Assembly: GCA_015680685.1 (NCBI GenBank)
Contig: MNCI01022151.1
Span: forward strand, 706,679 to 770,678
DNA: 64,000 nucleotides
Reading direction: 5' to 3'
Source of the DNA: Gnetum montanum
Taxonomy: Eukaryota; Streptophyta; Gnetopsida; Gnetales; Gnetaceae
Shown here: positions 1-12,267 of the stretch, piece by piece
How the letters are laid out: every line of letters starts with the position of its first letter
How positions within the stretch are numbered: position 1 is the first letter of the stretch
Position numbers and translations under genes: made by a program
The notes under the pieces: generated by a model
What the model saw: the letters and a program-made list of their open reading frames with translations, nothing else
Told to the model about the DNA's origin: nothing
Database searches by the model: none

Positions 1-875
1 AGAGCCTACGGACTCTTTGAATGTGGGTTTGTCAGGGCATAAAGGGCATGAGCCTGCTTTGGGGAGGACCCACTAGCATTCCTATTTGGTGCATCAGTTA
101 ACTTCTTTCCCTTAAACATTTTCACAATCAACATTTGTTTTGTTTATTCTCACTTCTGACATCCATTTTATCAGCGTTGCTGTTGTTTCTTTTTCTCCAT
201 CTTTTTTATTCCTTATCTTTTTCCATTCTATCGCTACCGAAGGATCGCTTTTAGTCATGGGGGCCTTCGCCCAATTTTTTCAATTTTTCCTAACCCCTAC
301 ACCTTGGGTAGTCATCGGTGTTATATCTCTAGAATCCGTATCAGCCATATCACAGCTCAACCAATGGACCTTACATCGAAGCAAGTTATCAACTGTATTG
401 TGACTTACTTATCCTTACTCATATGTGACTGTGTTGTGTGTGCAGATGGCAATCATATAGTAATAGATTGGACATAGAGGAAATACTCAAGATGGACTAG
501 TATTGAAATAATCGTGTAAGGAACAAGATTGATGGCGCGCTTATGGATAGACAACGGAAGGCACAATCTTGGCGTTGGCAGCAACACATCTTCTCCTTTT
601 CTCTCTCTCTCTTCTCTCTCAGCTGCCAAATAAGGTTAGATGTCAAATGTATATGGTGTTCACTCTTGTGGTCATGAACACTAATGTTGCCATGTATTAT
701 AGTGTTGATCCATTCACATGTCACCCCATTCACCATTAGTGTCATTCAAATTAATAATCTCATCCATTCCCAATATTTTGTAAGGAACTCGAGGACGAGT
801 TTTAATTCAATCATGGAGGTATGATAAGCCGTGATATCGCATTTGCCACGCGATATCGTGTCTTGCCTCATCTTC

Positions 876-883
876 TATAAATA
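876..883 (+). promoter_or_regulatory. TATA box of the LTR promoter
   Basis: TATAAATA lies 54 bp into the proposed LTR and is followed at about 30 bp by a C/T-rich start region. The placement is that of a U3/R boundary. It points along the + strand, toward the host gene. Confidence 0.4.
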
Positions 884-972
884 AGAGGCGACACCCTTTG
901 TTCTAGAGTAGTTAGACATAGACCCTTAGCCAAATTCTTGCAGTTTAGTCATTCTAGAGTTAGAATAATTTC

Positions 973-1432
973 TGTGTGCCCGCAGTAGGAGTTATAGAGT
1001 GAACAAATCTTTATTCGAGCAATTTGTACCTAAGCATACATTTGTGTACGACAATAAAGACAAATTTTATGATAAACTTTGCAGCATACAGATTAAGCTA
1101 ATTAGTAATTAATTATTATTGAATGTTTAATGCTTTCATAGTTAATTAATTTCTCTCTCAACCTTGACCGTCTTAGTTAAGTGCACTCAGTACGACCACT
1201 TTTGTGTGCCCGCAGTAGGAGTCATAGAGTGAACGAATCTTTATTCGAGCAATTTGTACCTAAGCACACATTTGTGTACGACAATAAAGACAAACTTTAT
1301 GATAAAATTTGCAACATACAGATTAAGCTAATTAGTAATTAATTATTATTGAATGTTTAATGCTTTCATAGTTAATTAATTTCTCTCTCAACCTTGACCC
1401 TCTTAGTTAAGTGCACTCAGTACGACCACTTC
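973..1432 (+). repeat. 230-bp tandem duplication (two copies)
   Basis: Copy 1 (973-1202) and copy 2 (1203-1432) both begin TGTGTGCCCGCAGTAGGAG and differ at only a handful of bases, so the duplication is fairly recent. It lies inside the proposed LTR, just downstream of the TATA box. Confidence 0.92.
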
Positions 1433-1530
1433 GAGTATGTGTGTAGCACTTGGTAACCCAGTAACGATTAACGTTTGGTACATTGATTCAGGATGTGGAC
1501 GGCAAGTGGGAACGAATACTGGTGTTAGGA

Positions 1531-1750
1531 ACAATTAGAAACTAGTTAATGAATAGTTAAGATAAATTAGCCGTTTAGTTCTCTCTTCCTCTCCTTTATT
1601 AGCAAAAGACATAAAAAAACAAAAGTTATAAAAATCATATACAATTAGAAACTAGTTAATGAATAGTTAAGATAAATTAGCCGTTTAGTTCTCTCTCCCT
1701 CTCCTTTATTAGCAGAAGACAAAAAGACAAAAATTATAAAAATCATATAT
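1531..1750 (+). repeat. 110-bp tandem duplication (two copies)
   Basis: Copies start at 1531 and 1641, each with ACAATTAGAAACTAGTTAAT, and match almost base for base apart from short A-rich differences. This is a second, independent tandem duplication in the same LTR. Confidence 0.9.
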
Positions 1751-1812
1751 CTTAAGCTTATTTAACCATACAACCGTGACAATACAAGTACATTTGGGAA
1801 GACAACGATTGA

Positions 1813-1854
1813 TTGATTAACCTGAGTGTTCCATTGATTAACCTGAGTGTTCCA
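1813..1854 (+). repeat. 21-bp perfect direct duplication
   Basis: TTGATTAACCTGAGTGTTCCA occurs twice back to back (1813-1833 and 1834-1854). It is the third tandem duplication within about 900 bp. Confidence 0.92.
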
Positions 1855-2234
1855 TTAAGGCACGTAAGCACGACGCGTAAGCACTTAGTCCTTGGAGTTC
1901 CACTAGATTGAGCGTGAAACACTCGTATTCATATATGGTTGAGTGTAGGGGTACCTTGCCACTCATCACCTATATATCTTCCTAGATATTATAAACTTTT
2001 TTATTAAAAGAGAAAATTCTAAATTTCTTACAAATATGCAAGATACAGCTGTTAACAATCAAGTTTGCAATGACACTACTTTAGAAAGCATTGCTCGACC
2101 CTACCGTTAAGTTCCAAAATCACCAATTGTTTTAAATATTCACTTGAAAGACCAGATAAACTAGAACTTTATAACTCACCGTCGCTTGTAATTTCTTTCT
2201 GGTTCTCAACGCCTGGCTTGTGCTTGGATTCGTC

Positions 2235-2267
2235 ATGGATAGGGATGTGTTGGTGTTGGGTTGCCAG
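2235..2267 (+). CDS. LIN37: Candidate first coding exon of the LIN37-like gene
   Basis: An ATG at 2235 opens 11 codons (MDRDVLVLGCQ) that end in CAG followed by a plausible GTACTT donor. The exon is 33 nt and ends in phase 0, which is the phase required by the next supported exon at 5437. No other start with a matching donor stood out between the LTR at 822-1968 and 5437. The support is only phase and splice-site form. The peptide has no recognisable motif, and one or more further exons may lie between here and 5437. Confidence 0.3.
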
Positions 2268-5200
2268 GTACTTGTTCATATTTATTTTTCTGTTTTTCAT
2301 GCGTGTAATTGTATACCCCTTAGGAATTATTTCTCTGTCCTGTATGTTTTGTGAGGTTTTGCTTAATGTTTAATGTTTTGCGCGTTTTTATTGAAGCACA
2401 CGTAGCTAAATGAAACGAGAAAAGAATGCGGAGTAGAAATTCAGATAAGGGCTGGTTGACGGAAGTTGAACGTTTTAGATAATTAAATGATAACCCATCT
2501 ACAATTTATGGTTATCGAATTTTTTATTTTAAAATATACTTTTTGCAACATTGAAAAATTGATGTTTTATGTTTGCTGTATATATTGTTGCTTCACGGCT
2601 TTAAATAAAATTTTGCACAAAGTTTAGTCTTATATATGTAGATTTTTGTACTATGGCTGTGAGGGAATTCCAAATATTCTAAATTAGCTTTTTGGAAGAA
2701 CATTGGGGCTTAGATTTATAAATTAAAATAACCTATTCATTTGGCTTATAAAATTGAAATTTTTTTGATTTTATGAGTAAAATGTTACATGGGGAACAAA
2801 TATTGCTAATAGACAGAATATTATAATGGAGCATTGGGCCCTTTAAGTTCAGTAGTCCTGTCCATTCAATTTCTTCATCTTATTAGATGCTGTTTCCTTG
2901 TAGGCACTACAACCTGCATGCTTACAGACACACTTGACACAACACATATCTATCCAACCAACAACTATTTCCAAAGTTGTAATTATTCTTGATATGTACA
3001 GTTGCCTTCCATTTTATGATCTTTATAAACATATCTTAACAGATGCATTTTTCTATATATGGGCAAAGCATCTCATCTATGCGTGCCTTTTATTCACAAC
3101 TAGCTATAACATGTGCATTGGTACCTTTGTCATCACCTTGCAATATTTCACAGAAGGAACATGATGAGTAGTTTAAGGAGGCTTATCAGTTAATTTCTCA
3201 GTCAATAACATTGTTGCTTTCCATGCATATTGAATTTACCTGAACAAGGCAGTAACATAAGGAGATTGAACTTAACACAAACATCCAGGTAAGTAAATAA
3301 TTTAAATCTGTTAAATGTATTATATAACTTTGTAAGATTAATGATACATTCATGGATCATGACAACTGAATCTGATAATTGAAACAAAAGGTACATGTGA
3401 TTCTTGGTCTTGACTGAGAAATCTATTAGTGTCATAGTGCACAAATGGGCACACCAGACTTTTTTGAAACTGATAAGCAGAGGTCTGATTATGTTTCCTA
3501 GCTTGGAGGTCAATCACAACTGACCTTTCAAGTCAGGATGTTTGTTTTTTAAATGAATTGCAACAATTACCATGACTTGTGTCGTGTCCTTGAAATAGGG
3601 TTGCAAAAATCAATTAGATAACCTTTTGTTTTTGTGCAATTTTGGTAGTGATTCACACCAAATGTAATACATGTGACAATGAACTCAAAATTCAAAGAAC
3701 AGCTCCAACTCACTTCAATTCAATTTCAATTGCCAACATTATGTTTGATCTTCCTCAAATCTGTTGTTCCAAGTCTTGTTCAAGATTATTTGATCAAGAA
3801 TTCTGCACAAAGAGCTTCAATTTGGAGCCCCTTAGTTGTTGAATATTGTGAGAAATGAAATTGTGAAATGAGATGTTAAACAATGTTGTAGAATTATGAG
3901 AGAGAAGCGTGAGTAACGATAGACTTGAGAGTAGTCAATGGAAGTTTGTGAGTGAATGAGAGAGAATATGAGGTGAGATGTGAGGAATGTGAGTATTGTC
4001 AGATAACGTGAATGAGAGCAATGTAAGTGAACGTAATCTGAGAGTAAATGAGACTAGAGATATTAAAATGTTTCAAAGCTTTTGACACTCTTTTATATCA
4101 TTCTTCATGTTATATTATGTCATTAAAAATAAGAGAAGACACACACATATATGGACTTTGTATGGGGCCATTGTTTTGGAGGGACCAATATAAACAAAAT
4201 GCCTTTTTATGCATATTTTGGGGCCAATATATATTCTAGGCACCCTTACCTTTTTTTTAAATTTTGAAATGACTCTTCAACTTCTAGACTTATGACTTTT
4301 AGATAACCTTTTTTTAAGAAACAAATATTTTTAATGATATTAAGCACTATTAAAGTCCTAAAAGTTTCAACAACATATGACATAAAAATGACCTAGGAAC
4401 GACTCCATATTCGCACTATTGCTAACAATTAGCTCTTTCATTCGTATACCAAGACCAATCCATTTCATTTAATGTGTCAATGAGTCTGAAAAAGACTTAT
4501 AATATTACTGTCTAACAAAAGTTGATGCTTATCTACATCTCTGGAGTCTCAGAAATGTATACAGACTTGAACCAGTTGTTCACATATGTATGTTAGCCTT
4601 CTGGAGACACAAGGACTTCCATAACTTTTTTCTTTGGTTATGAAACTTGCCAAGTTACAAATGTTTATACCATCTTGCATTGTCCAAAAATGCTACCATG
4701 AATTTAAAATTCTATATACACAATTTTCATACCCTTTGTCATGACATCACCTCAAGGCTCAATGCTTATCCTAAAAGCCTAACCTCTTTTCAAGTGGTGC
4801 TCAAACCTAGGTTTTATGACTTGAGAAACAAGCACCTTACCATGACTCTAACTTTTTATGCCTTTTCCACATAAAAAATGTTCAATTTTCCAATTAAGTT
4901 GCTTCATAGTAACTACCATGAGAACACCATCCAACATTGCTCCCACATATGTAAATTGTCCTTGAAAGATGCAACACATCCTGTATGGTTTTGGATTGGA
5001 TGGACCATGATCAACAATGTCAATTTATTCAATCCTTCTTTACAAAGTTGTACTTTGTAATATGCTGCATAATATACCCTTTGTTAACAGTTTTATTCTC
5101 AGACATTTTTGCAGAGATATAATGTTTATTAATGATAAATATAGAAAATGTTATTTTGTATAGGTATTTTCCTCAAAATAATAGGCAACCATTTTGCTGT

Positions 5201-5436
5201 TTGTAGCCATCAAGGTTTGGGTTTTTTCTTTGGGTCAAATTTTAATTATTACATTAAGCCAGTGGCGGAAGGTTTTAACCAATGATATTATTATTTTATG
5301 TAGGGTGTAATTGGTTAGTTCTTTTGTGTTAGTTATTTAATTCTCTAACAAATTTTATAGTTTTTGTTTCTACTGGTGGTTTGGCTGTTTTATTAACATA
5401 CGCAAGTTTGGATTCATTTTGTTTTAATCCCTGCAG
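2268..5436. other. AT-rich non-coding stretch (candidate intron 1)
   Basis: I find no transposon coding remnant, RNA gene or convincing exon here. Two overlapping short ORFs at 3642-3858 have no family signal. The acceptor TAATCCCTGCAG at 5431-5436 closes it. Confidence 0.4.
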
Positions 5437-5495
5437 ACAAGTAAAGGGAACAATGCTGAAACACCGGATGCCAAACAATGTGTGAATGATTCGTG
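5437..5495 (+). CDS. LIN37: LIN37-like exon, N-terminal variable part
   Basis: The acceptor is TAATCCCTGCAG and the donor is TCGTG/GTAGTA. The 59 nt are open from the first base (TSKGNNAETPDAKQ...) and end with two bases of a codon. The first base of the next exon at 5599 completes that codon as Trp across a 103-bp intron. The sequence is hydrophilic and not conserved in animals. It belongs to the gene because of its phase and its place next to a conserved exon. Confidence 0.7.
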
Positions 5496-5598
5496 GTAGT
5501 ACTGAATCAATTGGTTCCATTATGTCATTTCATGAAAAACATGAATTATTTAAGGATTTATTTTTCTCACACATGATTTCATGTTATTTTCTTAACAG

Positions 5599-5647
5599 GG
5601 AAAAGGCAGGAGAGAATGGTCTAGTAGTTTCTATCAAGGACAGAAAA
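5599..5647 (+). CDS. LIN37: LIN37-like exon, start of the conserved core
   Basis: The acceptor is TTTTCTTAACAG and the donor is AGAAAA/GTAAGC. The 49 nt complete a Trp codon and encode EKAGENGLVVSIKDRK, ending in phase 0. The NGLVV...DRK segment lines up with the NTYVI...DRS segment at the start of the conserved block in human LIN37, directly before the CR-x-W-x-RN motif. The following intron is 17.8 kb. Confidence 0.85.
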
Positions 5648-6342
5648 GTAAGCAGTGTGCTCATTTATTATTTGTTCAATCTTATAACTTTTTCTCATGC
5701 AAGTGTTTTTAATTATGACATTATTCACAGAACAAGTTCAATAGTTATGAATTGTGCATATATCTAGTAATTTTGCTATCAATTCCTAAGCTTTACCGAT
5801 TCTACCCTTCTTCAGTTTTTGATTTCCCAGTGAATTGTCTTAGTTGGGTTTGCAAGTTCAGTAATTCTCTAACATGAATCTTGTGGCTTGGGAATTTAAT
5901 ACTGTTTAATATGCACATGAAACTGATATTTTAAGCTTCAAATGTAGTTCTCTTGTTGCAACAGAATCAATTAGTCTATCCTCAAACTTAAAATAAATTT
6001 GCAAATTGGAAATGCATTGGTTGTAGACAATTACAAGAAGCTTTATGGAGAAGTCATTCGTGGGATTGATCAACTGTACAGCTCTTATAACTTTGTAAGC
6101 AGACACAAGTTTTCAGTTACAAGTGTTCATGGATAGACTTAGTTTCACTTGTTTGACTTCTTGCATGTGCTAACCCTGTCGGCCACATTTCTAGTAGCAG
6201 AGTATCACAAGGTTAGAATTAAAACCTGCATTAGAGCCTCATATGCAATCATGAGAGAAACGTGAGAGATATTTCAAATGTGAGCAGCAGAATAAAACAA
6301 TCATAACAGAGCATTTAATAAGCTACACTAGAAACTAGAATC

Positions 6343-6535
6343 ATAATCATGATCATGATCATCATCCTAGCTTTATCCCCAACAAAATGGGGTTGGCTAC
6401 ATGAGTTCTTTTTCGTCATTTGCCTCTATAAAGAGCTAGATCCTTTTTATTTGCAATTTCTAGAGATCATCTTCAACTATTTTTTTTCCATGTTTTTCTT
6501 AGGATTCTTTTTGGTGGCCTTCTTGGAATAGTGAG
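6343..6535 (-). mobile_element. 3' tail of an RTE-type LINE
   Basis: Read on the - strand, it ends with AGCCAACCCCATTTTGTTGG, GGATAAAGCTAGGATG and a (GATGAT/ATCATG) run. This is the common 3' terminus of plant RTE-clade LINEs. The same terminus recurs at 25915 and about 44778. No coding part remains here. Confidence 0.6.
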
Positions 6536-8558
6536 GTAACAACCTCTTTTAATAGGCTCATTATCCTTCTTTGCATGGTAAAAACAGATGTTCCTAGGTG
6601 TTAGGTAGCTAGCTAGCTACAACAATTGATTATCAAATCCTTTGCCTACCTTAGTTAGTTAGTTCATGTTTATAGGATAAATGCATCAAGATGATGAAGT
6701 TTCCTATGCTGTTGTTGAATTCTATAAAGACTAATTTTTATATCATTTGAATCTTACTATGTAAGCTTTAAAATTTGGTATTGATGTACTTAGTGACTAT
6801 AGGAACTACTACAACCAAACCTCTAAAAATTCATTACATTTTTAGTATATTTTCAATTCTAACGATAAGGGCTAGACTTACACCAACAACCAATTTTAGA
6901 CACTAACAAACCTGAAACATAAAATGGAAATTGTAAGCTATAAACGAAAATAGAATAGGAGACAAGGATTTATATGCTAAAACCCTTCAATGTGAAAGGA
7001 AACACTCCTAGGAAAGTAGGTAGATTTGATTCTGAATTTAGAGCGATGTGTTTTTTTGTACATCCACAGCTCTCTATCCTCCTCCTTTAAATAGCCTCTT
7101 AACACCCAAAACCCAAAAATCATAGGCAACCAAGTGACTACAGCAGGCATCTCCCAAAGTCAAATATATCAATCAGACTCAGTTTCCAAAATTAATTCAT
7201 CATGGTTAGGGGAAGCAGTTATAAACTTCTTAACCAAAATCAGAGAGAGAATCTAGGACATGATTGAGATTTCTGCTTAGGAAGCATTGTGCATTCCTTT
7301 TGTTCTAGATCTATAATGCTCAGGAAGTTGTCGCTAGATAAAATATTCACGATTGTACTTAGTTGCTACATATTCTGCATAGGATATAGCCCTTTTTTTT
7401 TTTCGTTTTGGCTTTTTTAATATATAGGGTGCTGATAACAAGCGTAAGAAAGCAACTTACCTAGTAGTTGAGCAGTGTTTCTTTGTATCTAGCTAACTCA
7501 GGATTTTAGTGTGCCAGTAGTCTTAGGTAAGAATATCTTTTGTATATTATTCCTAGCCCTTGAGTTTTCTTCAAATATTTCAGTACGCAAGGGACAACAT
7601 TCAAATGGGCTTGTCTTATCTCTTGCATATATCTAAGCATCTAGCCAAGCGTCCAACTGTAGATCTGATATCTGGCTAAGTAGATATAAGGTAAATTAAG
7701 CTACTGACATGTTTTTGGTTGTTTTTGTTGCATTTGACTTTTCTGTGTCATCAGTAATTTTAGCTTTACAACTTATTTATGTTTTGATGATGACTTCAGA
7801 TGTAACATGTAGATCAAAATTTGCAAGGCAAACATCAGGGATTAAAATCTGAGGTTAAGTCTTTTTTTAATTGTTGCACTGGTTTCTGATCACTGCCAGC
7901 AATTCACATACTGTCAATAATAACTGTGTCATGGCTGCATCATTTTCAACCTCCTGATGAACAACAGGTGGCATATCAAAAAATGTTTGTGTTTTCGGGA
8001 TGTTTCAACAGTGCAGTCAAGGCTGTCTGCTTTCTGATTGCACTCCCTCGTTAATCCAGGATATGCTCATGTGCTTGAAACATTTGAGATGTGGAAATAT
8101 TTCTAGGAATGTTTTCTCTGGACAAACTGTTTTTTCATTAAACTCTTGTCAGTTGTTAAATAATAGACACAACAAACTAAATTGAACATCTCTATATGGA
8201 AATTTATACTCTTGTAGCTTGCTTTCTGTGCAGACACATGTCTAAGCCTTTGCATAGAGCTATGTTATTGAATTTTATGAATTGGGGAAATGGTTATCAT
8301 CTGGTTCTGTGTACAGTTGTTCATATAATACCTGACCTTTTTGGAAAAAAAATGGATATCATCTGGAATTGATCATAAGTTCGTGATGGTTACATCATAT
8401 CGAAATTATTGTATAGCAGAACCGATATCTAAATCCAATTTATTTATGTGCATTTCCCTCATTTATGATGGCAACTTGAAATTTTCATTTTTGCAATGTA
8501 AAACCTAAGGCACGTTTTTTAAAAGATATCCACCACATTAATAAAATCATGTAGTGTG
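6536..8558. other. AT-rich intron sequence, little recognisable
   Basis: No coding remnant was found. About 6870-7260 has the look of a worn Copia LTR in reverse (a TTAAATAG-like promoter element and GGATTTATATGC), but termini and a duplication of the target are missing, so I do not call it. Confidence 0.3.
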
Positions 8559-8564
8559 TTTTTA

Positions 8565-9548
8565 TGAGAAAGGCTGAAATGTATTAACAAGAAATTAAGT
8601 ACATGAAAATGGTACCAGTGGGGTGAAGGTATGGATTGATAGCCTGTTGAGGACCTGAACATTGTTTGGGTGGTGTCTAATTATGGCATAACTTGTAGAA
8701 CCCTAGAAATCAAAACACTTGCAACAAAAGCCATGTACAAAAAACCAAAAAGCAGAGGCCTCCATCAAGTGAAAAGAAGGAACTGAAAAGTACACTGGGG
8801 CTTTAAATCCTTATGCACATGATTGATGATAGCCTTATCTTCCATGAATTTTATAAATATATAAGCTTTATTTAATCATTGAAGCTCTGCCTGTCTACAA
8901 CAAACTTCCTTGAGCTTGAGGTGAAGGGTCTTATTTGTATGAAGCAGAGTGGCATGTTGGAGCATCATGATTTTAATCTTTCAGTCGGATGACTCGCACT
9001 TGACCTATGAAAATATTGGGACAGTTACTAGTAGACAACCAACACTCCATGGAAGCCCGAATGGTGACACAGTATTATTGCTTCATTTCCAACCTCTCCC
9101 ATTCTTCTTGCTCTCTTCGGCAGATCTCTTTTTGACTATGCTGCTTAGCATTTGCTTCCTAATCTCCTTGTGTTGCCTGAGTTCTTCCACTTGTCTATTG
9201 CACACTTCAACCAATCTTGCCTCCTCCTGTAGTTCTTGTATAATCTGGATTTTAGATGCTTCACCTTAAATAGTGCAATAGTGCAATGAGTCTCATTTTC
9301 TTGCCTTTCCTCTACTTGCTTAGTGATTTCACAGATCTTTGCATCAATGAAGTCTTGTGCAGCTCACTTAGTAGCCACCATGATATCACAAATCCTTTTG
9401 TCTACCTCTTTTTGGACTTGCAGTATAGAGCATGGAGGTGTGTAGCAACTTGCATTTCAATAAATCTCTTAATGCTAGCCTCGAAAAGAAAACAGTTGCT
9501 TGGAACCCCCAGTTTCAGGGAGGGTGCATTGTTATCCATTGAAGCAAG
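8565..9548 (-). pseudogene. Coiled coil and C-terminal signature of LINE I
   Basis: Between 9269 and about 9100 the - strand reads as a charged heptad-like helix (QIIQELQEEARLVEV..., then VEELRQHKEIRKQ). Further on, a KEVCCRQAELQ...FIKFMEDKAIINHVH segment matches the C-terminal signature of the family (FQ-x-A-x-AFM ... IH). Stops and frameshifts break it. Known function: none. The helix would suit self-association of the encoded protein, which is inference. Confidence 0.6.
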
Positions 9549-12267
9549 ATGCCTGTAACAACCTTTAACCTTGCATGGACTAACAGGGTATTATGTAGGA
9601 TAAGGACCAACGAAAACACAAAAAAATAAATGCTACATAACTAATCATAACCATGAATAAGATATCATCAATATTCTATGGTAATAAAAAAAGACTTACG
9701 ACCATCAGTAACAGAAGTATAATTGGAATATCAAATTTTTTATCAAGTGGTAAGGCCATAAAGCATATATGGATCATCTGAAATAGACATAAAAGTATGA
9801 ATAAAAGCAGATCATGATAGTAGTAATCTCAACCTCCAACACGTCCAACCAAGCATATTGGACTAATAGCAAGTCTCATATTTCCAGTCCAAGGCTGACC
9901 ACATATGGCATTAACCATCTAATAAAATGTCTCAGCATAAAAAGTATCATAACAAAAGAAAAATGCATATAGCTCCATAATCATTCCCATCTACACATTG
10001 CCAACATGTCCAACTACTCTATTGCTGCCTATAAAGAGGAATATGTCTGTCCAATGTGATTAAGGATAAGCCGTAGAAGTTCACTAATCAACCTAGAGAC
10101 AAGCATTAAGAAGTTGAAAGGTATACACATGGGAACAACCAACCTACAAAACATGTTATCATCCACATCTATAATCATCTTAGGATGAAATACCACACAC
10201 GACTCCCACATGTCCGATCACCTCCAACTCAAGAAATCAAGCATATTAAACAAATACGCAAGCCACAAGATGAAGAGTTTATGAGCAACTCATCACATTA
10301 TGCTATTAGGACTATTGGAATGACCTCCCTTACTGGTTTAGGCAATAGCATTTGTCTTACAATGCCATTAGTACTATTGGGAATCACATCGCTTCCCTCA
10401 CCAATCTAGGCAATCTCAACAATCACAATATGCCATTAGGACTATTGGGATCATTCTCTCACTAGTCTAGCCATTCGTAACCATTTTAACATGCCATTAG
10501 ATCTATTGGGCTCTTGCCTTTAATAGTCTAGGTGATCAGCTTGAATCTTCATCATGGTCCATGACACATACCAACAAACATCCAAAACTAAGAGATCCCA
10601 GACATTCTTGCATGGAGACCAATCAAAACATTGGTGGGAACCAATCAAATTGGCTTCGCAAAGCATTGCAGGTGTCAAGACCTCTTTCATTCAAGTCACA
10701 ATACATTCTAAGACTTCGCAGCATTCCTAAGACAATACCACATGGTCAAAACTCATCTAACAAAGTATTGCAGGGTCACATGAGACATTAGAGAACTAGG
10801 TTTTAGGCACATATATGAGACATATGGATTTAGAGGGGGTGAGCTGCTGGTGAGATGTTTAGGAGGGGATGAGATGTCTTGGGAAGGCAAGATGTTTGGA
10901 CTGCTAATGCTAAGCTTTGTGCAAGATGTCTTGAGGACATATGGGATGTTTGGCTAGACTAGGGTAGATCTCAGGAAAGATGTTTGGGATCAAATGGGAT
11001 GTCTTGTACAGCTGCAAAAGGATTTGTAAATGATGCCAAAAACTTAAATTCTAGCCCTTGTTGATTGAGATGCCAAAACTCAAGAGAAAACACACCCAAC
11101 CAACCTCCATGTCCAAATTCACGTAACCACAAGTCTAATACAACCTTTGGCAAAAAGAAGAGAAAACTGTAGGCAATCTTTACCGGTTGACTTTTACACA
11201 GAGAATACATCAAAGCAAGGCATTTGATCCATTCATACCGAAAATGGAATCACACATGCACAATCCATCACACCATAATCAAGAAAGGCAAATTCATGGC
11301 AAATCTCTACTAGGAAACATTATTGAAGAAGCCTTAGGTGACAGCTCACATGACACACATCCACTAGGTCCCTAATCATGCAAAACAATCATCAAGGAGA
11401 GATACACCATACCGAAGGAAAGATCTGCTTCCCAAAGCATGAAAATGTAGAACCTCCTATTTTGCTTCCTGAATATCCATGAGAGAGAATGAAAACCCCA
11501 AAAATCAAATTTATTGAAAAAATCCTAGTTAATTCCTAGGTTTGTTGTTTTTGGTGCCAAACTAATAGTTCTATCATTAAATCATATTTTCTCCTTTATT
11601 ATGGCTAGTTATCTCATGCTTAAATAATAATCCATGTTGCCCAGTGAATTCCTAAAATATCTTCTTTTAAAATAAAAGATAACTTTACTTTTGACTAAGC
11701 TTAAGCCATCATTGCTAGGTTACGAGTTCAAATCCCATCATAGGAGAAATAATCATTGCTATTATTCAAGGCTTCTAAGCAATCCTATAAATCATGCTAA
11801 TCAATCACAAGCAATGTTCAATAAATACATGCATCACATATAATATCAACACACCATCACAACATTATACTTGCTGGATTGTTTCCCTTGTGGATAACTT
11901 CCCTAGCATCAAGATTCCTAGCTACAAAGTTTGATAGGATTATTGCACATATGAAGCTGCAATCATAATCATAAGCATGTGCTAGCACATATTTACAATG
12001 CATATAATATAAAGCATGTAAACATCCTCATAACCCAACATCATAATAAACATTATTAGCATGATATCAAAACCACTCTACAATTCAATCCATAGCTATC
12101 ATACATAGCCCAACACTAGCTAAGGGGAACCGACATTCCAAGTAAAGGCATGAACACAACCATACGTGATCTAGCGACAATGCACACACTAGCTAAAGTG
12201 TATGTAAGGCGTAAACCATTTACATATAATAGGGTTAAGGGTTCTAAAACAGAGGTGTTACAATGCC
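9549..12267. mobile_element. Solo LTR (9554-12262) with 5-bp target-site duplication ATGCC
   Basis: The 2709-bp unit starts TGTAACAACC and ends GAGGTGTTACA, near-perfect inverted termini of the kind found on plant Ty3/Gypsy chromovirus LTRs. ATGCC flanks it exactly on both sides (9549-9553 and 12263-12267). There are no gag or pol remnants and only one LTR, so this is a solo LTR left by LTR-LTR recombination. It lies within the - strand LINE I, between its FY-x2-W module and its coiled coil, so it is younger than that LINE. It contains a degenerate tandem array at 10299-10541. Confidence 0.85.
10299..10541 (+). repeat. Imperfect tandem array, four units of about 61-68 bp
   Basis: Units begin ATGCCATTAGNACTATTGGG at about 10299, 10362, 10430 and 10491. 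Each carries a CTAG-containing middle (CTCACTAGTCTAG-like) and a variable spacer. The array is inside the 2.7-kb solo LTR and is probably part of its U3. Confidence 0.8.

Larger units (their letters stand above)
783..1968 (+). mobile_element. 3' end of an LTR retrotransposon: polypurine region plus LTR (822-1968)
   Basis: The stretch AACTCGAGGACGAGTTTTAA at about 786 is typical of the end of pol in plant Ty3/Gypsy elements. A purine-rich ATGGAGGTA follows, and then an LTR that would start TGATAAGCC at 822. A matching ATCA end lies at 1968. Inside are a TATA box at 876 and two tandem duplications. I see no pol coding region upstream, no second LTR and no duplication of the target site. The family and the right boundary are therefore inferred. 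Confidence 0.45.

Noticed and set aside
3642-3858. Two overlapping short ORFs on the + strand
   Set aside because: No family signal, no splice context that fits the LIN37 phases, and an AT-rich surrounding.
6027-6094. Exon-like segment (NYKKLYGEVIRGIDQLYSS...) with an AG before it and GTAAGC after it
   Set aside because: It is 68 nt long and would break the phase-0 join between the exons ending at 5647 and starting at 23403. That join reproduces the LIN37 block exactly without it.
10299-10541. Regularly spaced repeats considered as a CRISPR array
   Set aside because: The units are adjacent imperfect tandem repeats of 61-68 bp in plant LTR DNA, not short conserved repeats with unique spacers.
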